A DNA stretch of 64,000 nucleotides from Alentia gelatinosa (taxonomy: Eukaryota > Annelida > Polychaeta > Phyllodocida > Polynoidae). Position numbers and translations under genes: made by a program. The notes under the pieces were generated by a model that searched no databases, was not told the DNA's origin, and worked only from the letters and a program-made list of their open reading frames with translations. This document shows, in pieces, positions 1-12,400 of the stretch. Every line of letters starts with the position of its first letter. The stretch's first letter is position 1. Where the stretch lies: positions 3,030,623 through 3,094,622 of the forward strand of contig OX465592.1 in the NCBI GenBank assembly GCA_950022655.1, read 5' to 3'.

Positions 1-357
1 ATTAGGTATCTATAGGAAACAAATATTCGAATGACTGTCGCAATAATGATGGGAAACGCAGTTACTGAGACCATAGGAATGGCCTGTTCCAGGTATATTG
101 TATCATAAATTCTCAGCCTGTTGACCAAAGTTGGTGGTCATTCATGCCAACGAAAAGATATTTTGAATTCCCCTAAAAGCCCATTTTCATTGGCCGTCAC
201 CGATCTACAATCAGAAACCACTGACGGACCTTTAGCACGGCTGAGGCACAACGGAAATAGGCTTTTAGAAGAACTCATAAAATCTATACCGTTTTTGTCA
301 GCCAATGGAAACAGGCCTTATACCCTGACTGTTTACTGTACGCTGTGTTTGTTCCAG
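1..357. other. Intron upstream of e1
   Basis: No exon is recognised here. From about 150 to 316 it holds a fragment of the GGCCTGTTTCCATTGG MITE family, ending in CCAATGGAAACAGGCC. The first 120 bases show nothing I recognise. Confidence 0.6.
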
Positions 358-459
358 GAGAGCCTTCTAAGGGAGAGTGCGGCGCAATGATCAAGGCGAA
401 AGGAACGTGGAAGACGCAGACATGCACCAGAGCCAACAGCTATGTCTGTAAACGTCTCG
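358..459 (+). CDS. e1: C-terminal end of CTLD-1
   Basis: Phase 1 in, phase 1 out. It encodes GEPSKGEC, then a Trp-containing strand (GTWKTQTC) and SYVCKRL, which is the last third of a CTLD with the two final cysteines. The EPS tripeptide sits where EPN is found in mannose-binding CTLDs, but the usual WND is replaced by WKT. The earlier exons of this CTLD are outside the window. Confidence 0.85.
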
Positions 460-3400
460 GTCAGTATAGATAAATATAAATATATAATCTTATTGAATAA
501 AAAAAAATATATCAAGCTATTTTCCACTGGCCGACTATTCGCCACCCTTTTGCAGTCGGGAACCACCAACGCAAGATAAGGCCATTTTCCACTGGCCGAC
601 TATTTGCCACTAATCTGCAGTCGGGAACCACCAACGCCAGATCTGTGAATGGAAACAGACATGCAGAGAAGTGTTCACTGATTAATTGTGCATAGGTTAT
701 GCAACAAGGCCACCACCGGTGATTGTCATTGTGTTTGGAGGACAGTTCTGTCGGTAAGGACCTGTTAGATGTGGCAGAAAAAGGCATACACTACACCCTC
801 ACCTATTTTTCGATACCGACATGCAGTCATTAGCCACGCCGACCAACCTTTAGAACTCAATAAATCGGTGCCGTTTTCGTCGGCCAGAGGAAAATGGCTT
901 ATAGACATCAAATGACATCAAACTGTCTCCAACGCCACTTCCCACACCACATAGACATGGTATGAGAAGGATGGCCTATAACAAAGGCCATCCTTCTCAT
1001 ACCATGTCTATGTGCTGTGGGAAGTAAAACAACTCTCACCTCGGTAAATGTGTAGGGGTGAGATTTCTACCTGAATTCATCACATAGATTCGATCAGCAC
1101 CCTAGTGGTGTAAAAGAACCTTGAGAAAGTCTGGAAAGGACCTAAAATGGTTGACTGGACTTAAAATCAACCAAACAAACAAACAAACATCATCACGCAT
1201 ACTAATGACTCTCATGTCTACTTTGATTGTCTCTTTGCAGTTCCAGGGATCACCACGACTGTGTATCCTATTACCCCTCTGACCCCCGGCCTAGGTGAGA
1301 CCTTTTATATCCTGTTACCCCTCTGACCCCCGGCCTAGGTGAGACCTTTTATATCCTGTTACCCCTCTGACCCCAGGCCTAGGTGAGACCTTTTATATCC
1401 TGTTACCCCTCTGACCCCAGGCCTAGGTGAGACCTTTTATATCCTGTTACCCTTCTGACCCCAGGCCTAGGTGAGACCTTTTATATCCTGTTACCCTTCT
1501 CACCCCAGGCCTAGGTGAGACCTTTTATATCCTGTTACCCCTCTGACCCCAGGCCTAGGTGAGACCTTTTATATCCTGTTACCCCTCTGACCCCAGGCCT
1601 AGGTGAGACCTTTTATATCCTGTTACCCCTCTGACCCCAGGCCTAGGTGAGACCTTTTATATCCTGTTACCCCTCTGACCCCAGGCCTAGGTGAGACCTT
1701 TTATATCCTGTTACCCTTCTCACCCCAGGCCTAGGTGAGACCTTTTATATCCTGTTACCCCTCTGACCCCATGCCTAGGTGAGACCTTTTATATCCTGTT
1801 ACCCCTCTGACCCCAGGCCTAGGTGAGACCTTTTATATCCTGTTACCCTTCTCACCCCAGGCCTAGGTGAGACCTTTTATATCCTGTTACCCCTCTGACC
1901 CCAGGCCTAGGTGAGACCTTTTATATCCTGTTACCCTTCTCACCCCAGGCCTAGGTGAGACCTTTTATATCCTGTCACCCCTCTGACCCCAGGCCTAGGT
2001 GAGACCTTTTATATCCTGTTACCCCTCTGACCCCAGGCCTAGGTGAGACCTTTTAGTAACCCTTAGAACATGGTACAGACTGGAGAACTCATTACAGTAA
2101 ACTCTAGTACAGCAATGGTATTAGTGATAGTATCTTGGATGTAAGAATATGAGTTGTCTTTTTTTTTTTTTTTTTTGCTTCTTAAATCCTTTTTTTATTA
2201 ATATCCTTCTGTCATACTACAACATCATTACATCTGGGCCACCCATTGCACCCCTCTCATAAGATCTCAAAATCTCTAAGGGGTATTCTGTACTCTCACT
2301 ACCTTCTATGGAAGAACAATTCTTAACGAACTAGGGCCCTGTTTTTTAGTCGCGAGCATCGTTACGGGCGACATGTTTTTGCTGTCAGTGTACTATAGCC
2401 GCGATAGTTTAGGGGGTCTATAGTCACGACAAATGGAAGGTCACGTGGGTAAATTTGTTCCCCAAACTGTCGTAGCCCCAAGACATCTATGGACATGTCG
2501 TACCGAATGCGCAACTTCACTTTCCTTTGGAATTAAGCGATGAAATTTTACCACGAGTAAAGGTAAAATATAATATATAATCGTACCTAATATGAAGAAG
2601 ATCGGCCGCACCGTTCCGAAGATATCGGCGTTTGAATTTCGTCATAGCAATCTCTGCTCTGGTGGCCAGTGTTGCCCTACGCTCACGTGACGCTAATTTA
2701 TGCAGCGACCTCGACATTCACTACCACTGGGAGGTGGGAGGGTGCAATGGCCACCAGAGCAGACGAAATTCAAACGCCGATATCATCGGAATGGTGCAGC
2801 CGTTCTTCTTCATATTTGGTACGATTATAGGCTATATGTATCCCTTGTAACTCTGTCGGAAAGTGGAAAAAATCTCCCGTGCGCACTACGACACTGTCTA
2901 TAGCACACCGGCCGTCTTTTGTCGTCGAAACTGTCGTGAGATCGCTGGTTGGTCTTGGGCCTTACTGGCCACACAATGGTCGTGACTAAAAAACAGGGCC
3001 TAGGCTTAGAGCTGTACACTCTATTCGAATGGATAATTAATAAAGAACAGCAAAGATTATACAAAAATAGTTTGGAAACACACCATTGATTGATGATAAC
3101 TGAATTTCATTCGCTGCTTCTGCCCAGGACAACGCGCCGACTGCCCGCCCGGGACCCTGGAGTTCCGGAACCACTGTTACAGCTTCGTCAAACGTTCAGT
3201 CACGTGGTCCCAGGCCCAGCAGCACTGCCGCAAGATGGCGCCAGGAGCGGATCTCGTCACCATCTCGGAGCAACGAGATCAGGACTTCGTGTTCAGCAAA
3301 TCTCGCGAGGCATGTGAGTAGCTTGGCCACCACCTCTTTATTACCTACCTAATACGGAGTCTCCATGCTAAGTCTATGGAGCCTACAGATCGCTATTATT

Positions 3401-6400
3401 ACCCACCTAATACAAAGTCTCCATACTAAACCTATAGAGCCTACAGATCGCTATAATTACTCACCTAATACAGAGTCTCCATACTAAGCTTATGGAGCCT
3501 ACAGATCGCCATTATTACCCACCCAATACGGAGTCTCCATACTAAGCCTATGGAGCCTACAGATCGCCATTATTACCCACCTAATACAGAGTCTCCATAC
3601 TAAACCTATAGAGCCTACAGATCGCTATTATAACCCACCTAATACAGAGTCTCCATACTAAGCCTATAGAGTCTACAGATCGCTATTATTACCCACCTAA
3701 TTCGGGGTCTCCAGACTAAACCTTTATTACCCTCCTAATACAGAGTCTCCATACTAAACCTATGGAGCCTACAGATTGCTATTATTACCCACCTAATACA
3801 GAGTCTCCATACTAAGCCTATGGAGTCTACAGATCGCTATTATTATCCACCTAATTTGGAGTCTCCATACTAAACCTATGGAGCCTACAGATCGCTATTA
3901 TAACCCACCTAATACAGAGTCTCCATACTAAGCCTATAGAGTCTACAGATCGCTATTATTACCCACCTAATTCGGGGTCTCCAGACTAAACCTTTATTAC
4001 CCTCCTAATACAGAGTCTCCATACTAAGCCTATGGAGCCTACAGATCGCCATTATTACCCACCTAATACAGAGTCTCCATACTAAGCCTATAGAGTCTAC
4101 AGATCGCTATTATTACCCACCTAATACGGGGTCTCCATACTAAACCTTTATTACCCTCCTAATACAGAGTCTCCATACTAAGCTTATGGAGCCTACAGAT
4201 CGCCATTATTACCCACCCAATACGGAGTCTTCATACTAAACCTATGGAGCCTACAGATTGCTATTATTACCCACCTAATACAGAGTCTCCATACTAAGCC
4301 TATGGAGTCTACAGATCGCTATTATTATCCACCTAATACGGAGTCTCCATACTAAACCTATGGAGCCTACAGATCGCTATTATTACCCACCTAATACGGA
4401 GTCTCCATGCTAAGCCTATGGTGCCTACAGATCGTTATCATTACCCACCTAATACAGAGTCTCCATACTAAACCTATGGAGTCTACAGATCGCTATTATT
4501 ATCCACCTAATATGGAGTCTCCATACTAAACCTATGGAGCCTACAGATCGCTATTATTACTCACCTAATACAGAGTCTCCATACTAAGCCTATGGAGCCT
4601 ACAGATCGCTATTATTACCCACCTAATACAAAGTCTCCATACTAAACCTATAGAGCCTACAGATCGCTATAATTACTCACCTAATACAGAGTCTCCATAC
4701 TAAGCTTATGGAGCCTACAGATCGCCATTATTACCCACCCAATACGGAGTCTCCATACTAAGCCTATGGAGCCTACAGATCGCCATTATTACCCACCTAA
4801 TACAGAGTCTCCATACTAAACCTATAGAGCCTACAGATCGCTATTATAACCCACCTAATACAGAGTCTCCATACTAAGCCTATAGAGTCTACAGATCGCT
4901 ATTATTACCCACCTAATTCGGGGTCTCCAGACTAAACCTTTATTACCCTCCTAATACAGAGTCTCCATACTAAACCTATGGAGCCTACAGATTGCTATTA
5001 TTACCCACCTAATACAGAGTCTCCATACTAAGCCTATGGAGTCTACAGATCGCTATTATTATCCACCTAATTTGGAGTCTCCATACTAAACCTATGGAGC
5101 CTACAGATCGCTATTATTACCCACCTAATACGGAGTCTCCATGCTAAGCCTATGGTGCCTACAGATCGCTATTATTACCCACCTAATACGGGGTCTCCAT
5201 GCTAAACCTATGGAGCCTACAGATCGCTATTATTACCCACCTAATACAGAGTCTCCACACTAAACCTATGGAGTCTACAGATCGCTATTATTACCCACCT
5301 AATACAGAGTCTCCACACTAAACCTATGGAGTCTACAGATCGCTATTATTACCCACCTAATACAGAGTCTCCACACTAAACCTATGGAGCCTACAGATTG
5401 CTATTATTACCCACCTAATACAGAGTCTCCATACTAAACCTATGGAGCCTACAGGTCGCTATTATTACCCACCTAATACAGAGTCTCCATACTAGGCCTA
5501 TGGAGCCTACAGGTCGCTATTATTACCCACCTAATACAGAGTCTCCATACTAAACCTATGGAGCCTACAGGTCGCTACTATTACCCACCTAATACAGAGT
5601 CTCCATACTAAACCTATGGAGTCTACAGATGGGTACTGAGCATATAAAGCCGAGAATACGGATTTTCCGGCCACCTGATGGGCATTACAGGAACTATTTC
5701 ATACAAACAATGCACAACGCCTGCATCAAATTTTCAGAGGTACAAGAATCTCAGCAGGGTTTGTCTCTGACAAACACCCTGTGAGGTACATGAATTTACT
5801 TTACCCGTGGTATTTTTCCCCGTAGACTTAACACTAGGAACTCGTATCCGACGCCCATGAGATATTTAATTAAATACCCAATGGGGGATAATGTCACAAA
5901 GGTAGCCCATTAGTCAATGTGAAGGGTGAGATAAATTCAGAAACCCATTCAAGTTTAGTGTCAGAGCTCGATCCCATCGAGTTGGAATCACGATGTAATT
6001 CACGCGGATTCGCCTTGTGAATCACTATGTTATTCAAACTCAATGGGATACGAGCTCAGACCATAAACCTTCATAGATTTCCTCTATGCTAACCGTGTGA
6101 ATCCCACTTTATATCTCCGTTGATCACTCACGCAAATCGTATGTTTCTCACATATTAAAAGCATATATCTTTTCTTGTGACCTTCCCTCAGTCGGCGGGA
6201 ACCCGTCTCCGTGGAGGGTGTGGATCGGACTCAGAGACCGAGCGTTTGGAACCCGCTTCTTCGAGTGGTCAGATAAATCTAAGATAACCTACACCAACTG
6301 GGACGTCAACGAGCCGTCCCATCACGAGGAGCACTGTGTGGACATCTGGCTCGAGGTAAAGTCTTACATAGTACCCCTGGTATCTGTGTCCCTTAAACGA

Positions 6401-9400
6401 CGTATAAAGGGGGTCGTCCACCAACCACGACAAGGCTTCGACAAGAGCAGACAAGAAAGTTCCTATCGGCGCCTTGTCGCAGCCTTGTTGTGAGAAGAGC
6501 AGTGTCGGGACAGCGGTGTCGGAGCGTGTCGTAGATGTTGCTGGTTGCTGTAAAAAAAGCGCTCATGGTTCCGACACACTACAACAGTGATATTGAGGAA
6601 ACCACAACACTCCACGACAAAGGTCCAGTCGTAGCAAAAATTGAACATGTTCGATATTGTCGTAGGCTTGTCGGAAGGCCCCCGACAGGCCCCTGACAAG
6701 CTTCCAGTTGAGCCTGTCGTGGCCTTGTCGTAGACTCTTGTCGGGAACTAGGGTCCACCAACCAGGACAAGGCTATGACACGCTTTCCAATCGTAGGCCT
6801 GTCGTGGACCTTGTCGGAAAGCCATTGTCATAGCCTTGTCGTGGTTGGTGGACGCCCCCCCTTAAGGCGGGCGTCCACAGGCCTATGATTGGAAGGCTTG
6901 TCGTAGCCTTGCCATGGTTGGTGGACCCCAGTTCCCGACAAGAGTCTATGACAAGGCCAGGACAGGCTGCGACTGGGAAGCTTGTCGGGAGCCTTCCGAC
7001 AAGGTTACGACAAAATCGAACATGTTCGATGTACGACTGGACCGTTGTCGGGAAGTGTCATGGCGTGTCGGGAGCGTGTTGCAGAGGTCTACGATAGTCG
7101 ATTTTGGTGGAGCGTGCACTTCCCAACACACTCTGACAACACCGTCGTAAAGCCCCCCTTCTTCCGACAAGGCCGCGACAAGCGCCGGTTGGAACTTTCT
7201 TGTCGCCGCTTGTCGTAGCCTTGTCGTGGTTGGTGGACGCCACCCTTTACACTAAACGACTAAAACATGACGACTATAGATCGTCTGGCCAATAGTCTGG
7301 AATAAGCTGACATGTGCATGTGTGACTTGCCAGTATAGGTATATGATGATATATTGGTATAAGCTCACATGCGGCTGTGTGACTTGGACTTGCAGCACGG
7401 CCGTTGGAATGACGAGAAGTGTGACTTCAAGGCGGTGGGCTTCGTGTGTCGTCAGCCCCAGATTCTCTCATCCGTGACAGCTCGCACTACAGTGGTTCCG
7501 TCTGGATGCCCACGGGTGAGTTAGGCCTTGAGCAGTAATTTTTCTGAACCTTCCCTCGTAACTTTGACTTTCCCACTCTGTGAACTTTTGTTTCCTCTTC
7601 CTATATACCTTCAGATGTAGTCTAATGATGATAAATAGCGTTATTTGCTTACCCGCCATCAAACGTGAAGCCAGATCCAACCTTATCGAGTAACTTGAGA
7701 CTCTATGTTTTCTCCCCTCTGCGCTTTTCATATGAATTTAGTAAGAGATGATCTGATTGGTCTGAACGTCAACCTTGGGTAGCAAACGTAAGTTATTCCA
7801 CCCCCACGTAGCAGTGTGTAACCATAGAGTGTTCAGCCATAGGTATATAGGAATATAAATAAGACAACACTTTTGAGGATTATTGTCCGGGTGTACTGCT
7901 CAACTGCTTAAAGACAAATGCTGGTAGTTGGGTGGTTTCTAAATTCTATTGAGATTTGCAAATAACTCAAGATAATATAAGTTCCATATATCAGCAAATA
8001 GAAAATGCAAAAAAATGGCATGTCACCATGCTAACTTCTATGGGAGGGCCATCTGAAAATGTAAGTGCTAACTATTGGTGTCTATGGGAAAATGCAATAT
8101 TTTACCTTTGTTGCTAAATGACACTGATGTTCTATTGCTACCTTCAAATAAGTCTGGTTTCTAATAGTTGGGAATATGTACAAAGGAGAAATGCTAAAGA
8201 AATACTTTGTCACCATGCTAATTTCTATGAGAAGGCCATCTGAAGAAGGTAAGTGCTTATCTATTGGTGTCTATGAGAAACTGCGATATTTTCATGAAAC
8301 CAGATGGCAGCACCAGTGTTAAACCAGGGGGCGTTTCGATACCTACCCGCATTTGTCTTTAAGTGTAAATAACGTGTCAGCCCAAGGCCTCCTCAAAACA
8401 ACTGCACATTAGAACCTCATTCCTCTAACATATCTTAAAAGTATTTTTCCTGATATTGTGTTTACAAAGTGTACATTGCACTCCAAGGTTCATGGGGAGA
8501 ATTTCATTCCCTATTTCCAGGGTTATTATGCGACATACGGAAACAGCTGTTATCGCATTGTGCAAGATCAACTTTCATGGAAAGACGCGGATAATTACTG
8601 CAAAAACCAGCGAGGCCAGCTCTTGGACATCATGGATGCGTAAGTAGAGGTTTCACCTGATGAGCCTCACTATGATGAAACCAATATAAATCCCGTTTAC
8701 TTTCATTCAGCTCTTCATTCAAAGGCCTATCTATCCTTACTTAATCTATCGGATCTTACGGTGTGGTCGTGTTCCCAAAAATTGTAATGCGGACTTTATT
8801 ATTAATGTAAGCAGGGCATAGTTTCGTTATACCATACTGTTTGTACCTTGAGGTATCTTGGTTCCTTGGAGTTTTCTGCTACCCTATGTTGGTTATATAG
8901 TACTCTCCAAATGTTGGTTAAAACTGACCATATGTTAACTTGTAAATAAATTATGGAGAAATCAAAACATGAGAGGTCAACTCATAGACGTGGGTAACCT
9001 ATTTGTATTGCTCGCTAGTTTTCTTCATATATGCTCTTATCATTTATCTCGTTGAGGAAGTGTGTTCCTGACTGTAATATATTCCTGTTATGCCTATCTG
9101 GCCAACAGGCCTGAGTAATGAAAACCAGCTCCTGTTTGAGCTGATACTCAAGGCCTCTTTTATTGCCTGTCTATGAAGCTGGAGAAATTTTCTCCTTGTT
9201 CCTATCGAACAAAACAGAAATGTAAATCTGTACTTCAAATTGACATCAATAAAAGAAATGTTAGGTTAGGTACAGTTCCATAACTGTCATTCAAGGTAGC
9301 ATCCGCATCGGGAACGGACGTTGCCTCGTCCTATTTCTTATTTTCAGTAAAATTTGGTAAGAAACATTGTTCGACAATTTTTGGGTGTAGATTTCAAAAG

Positions 9401-12400
9401 ATAATTTTACCAAGCTGAAAAATCTATTTTTAGCCTTCTAACTGACAAAAAACAAAATAATTTTTCGAAATCTACACCTAAAAATTGTCCTAAAAAATAT
9501 TTTTTACCAAATTTTACTAAAAAAATTGCCCCATGAACCCAAAATAGCTGGTTTTTATTCTATTCTATGACAATAATTCCCCAAAACAATCTGCTTTTAT
9601 TCATCTTGTTTTTGTACGTAAAAAAAACTGCGGACAAATTTATTCGATGCTAATTTACCGTTTGTACGGAACTCGGCGTAAACGCCTCGGTCCGTACATA
9701 CCGTAAATTAGCATATCGTTCTGTGACTTGTACAGCATGGTCAGGACGTTCTATATAAATATGTTTTCTATGCATACTTTGTATTAGGTGGCTAATAGAT
9801 AATGTTATGCCCTCTGGTTTAGTTCGGAGCAGTCGTTCGTTTCCTCGTACCTTGTGACGTCATCACCGAACGACTACTGGCTGGGGCTGGTGAAGGGAGA
9901 GAACGATGAGTGGAAATGGTCAAGTGGACTGAAAACCACCTACACCAACTGGGACCAACATTTCAGAGGTAAATGACTGATATTTCATTCTGTACCATTG
10001 AGGGGCACTTGTATTGATAATATTAGTGTTGTGTATCTCTATGAGGAAGCAAATCGAGGATTATTTCATGAGTCAGTGATCTTAATTTGACACTTCAGAT
10101 GTCTGTCCATAATGAATTGGGGATTTAGCTTTTTCGTTAGCTTTCCCTGAGAATTTCCTCCGGGTAGCTCTTTTCCCTAAAACTCTTCGAATTTAGCTTC
10201 CATGTTAGGCTGGATATAGACTGGCTCCAGTCCCTGCATCCTATGTCTACCCTCCTCGCTGGGATACAGGAGACTGGCTCCAGTCCCTGCATCCTATGGC
10301 TACCCTCCTCGCTGGGATACAGGAGACTGGCTCCAGCCCCTGCATCCTATGGCTACCCTCCTCGCTTAGATACAGGTACTGGTACAATCGGTAATGGTGT
10401 TGGATTTCCGGCGCTGTTTAGCTCCAGCATTCCCAACACTCTCCATACAGATATCCTGGCTACTGGTCAGGATATCTGCTGGGATATTGATACCCTCTCA
10501 CTTTGATCTCAATCAGGTCACAGTCAGGAGCAGGCGAGATTTATTGAGGAGGTATAGGGTTACATGGAGTGGCTTGGGACCATAAACAGGAAATTCAGTA
10601 CATAGTGGACAAGTCTTTGATTCATGGGCCAGTCAGAAGAGGATATTTACTTTAATGAACTTTATTCTGACTGTCGAAATAATTCAATAAAACAATAAAT
10701 AATCCCTGTAATCCTAGGGCAACTGAAAACAGTGCCCTAGGCTCGTAGGAATATCAATTCCCTTTCAATACTAGGTAAGTATCTCGGGTAATTATCTATT
10801 TATCATTTAATGAATGTTCATAATCAAAGACAAATAGTAAACCATGAATCGTTTAAAGGCTACTCTAAAGATGGATGTGTCTAGCACACTTATATTGTAT
10901 ATATATGTTGCTTAATTCATCTATATATATACTCGAAAATGATCAAATATGGCCCTGGAGCCTACTGAAAATAGGGTCACGTTACCCAGAATAAAGAACA
11001 ACTTAAAAAAAAAAGAAGATATTGCATCACTGAATCTCTCCTGCGTTTTGCAGGTGAACACGACTGCGTGGTCATACGGGCGCGAGAGAGGGACGCGGGG
11101 AGGTGGCAGGACTTGGACTGCGGAAAGACTCGGCCGTTTATCTGTGAGGTGACCAACACCCAGAGAGGGACGCTGCCGCCGCCGCGCACCATAGACCCGG
11201 CCCTCGACTGCGCCCGGAGCTGGAGGCGGGCAGACGACTACTGCTACAAGGTTCGTTCTCTATTACCCACCTAATACGGAGTCTCCATACTACACCTATG
11301 GAGCCTACAGATCGCTATTATTACCCACCTGATACGGAGTCTCCATACTAAACCTATGGAGCCTACAGATCGCTATTATTACCCACCTAATACGGAGTCT
11401 CCATACTACACCTATGGAGCCTACAGATCGCTTTTATTACCCACCTGATACGGAGTCTCCATACTAAACCTATGGAGCCTACAGATCGCTATTAATACCC
11501 ACCTAATACAGAGTCTCCATACTAAACCTATGGAGCCTACAGATCGCTATCATTACCCACCTAATACGGAGTCTCCATACTAAACCTATGGAGCCTACAG
11601 ATCGCTATTATTACCCACCTAATATAGAGCCTCCATACTAAGCATATGGAGTCTACAGATCGCTATTATTACCCACCTAATACGGAGTCTCCATACTAAA
11701 CCTATGGAGCCTACAGATCGCTATTATTACCTAACCAATACAGAGTCTCCATACTAAACCTATGGAGCCTACAGATCGCTATTAATACCCACCTAATACA
11801 GAGTCTCCATACTAAACCTATGGAGCCTACAGATCGCTATTATTACCCACCTAATACAGAGTCTCCATACTAAGCCTATGGAGCCTACAGATCGCTATTA
11901 TTACCCACCTAATACAGAGTCTCCATACTAAGCCTATGGAGCCTACAGATCGCTACTGAGTAGAATACGGACCTCCGGAATCTCTTAGGAGAATACACAT
12001 TTTTGGGCCACTTGACGGGCATTATAGGAACTATTTATATAAACAATGCACAACGCTTGGGTCGAATTTCTGATTATTTACAAGATTTTTTTCCTGATAA
12101 TTATTCAAAAGGTGAGTAATAAATACAACATTACCACAATTTCGATCTGTGTGGCCGTATTCTCCTTGTAGTTGACACTACTTAATACTCCTTGCTATCG
12201 CTCAGAGTTTTACTTCGCGTCAACTACGTGGACAATACGGCCACTCAGATCGAAATCATGGTGATATTGTGTATTTTTTTCACCCCTGGTATTTTTTCTC
12301 CATAGACTTAACATTGGAAACTCGTATCCAATAACCCCCATGAGATATTTTGAGAAAATATCCAATGGGGGATTATGTCACAAATGTTAGCCCATTCGTC

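Noticed and set aside
3336..5632. Regular array considered as a CRISPR or satellite centromere
   Set aside because: The units are contiguous with no unique spacers, and the array is confined to an intron of an animal gene. It is a minisatellite.
6218..6493. Plus-strand ORF continuing past e4 into the foldback element
   Set aside because: The CTLD sequence ends at a GAG|GTAAAG donor, and the next exon at 7396 supplies the WND strand in phase; the extension is foldback sequence.
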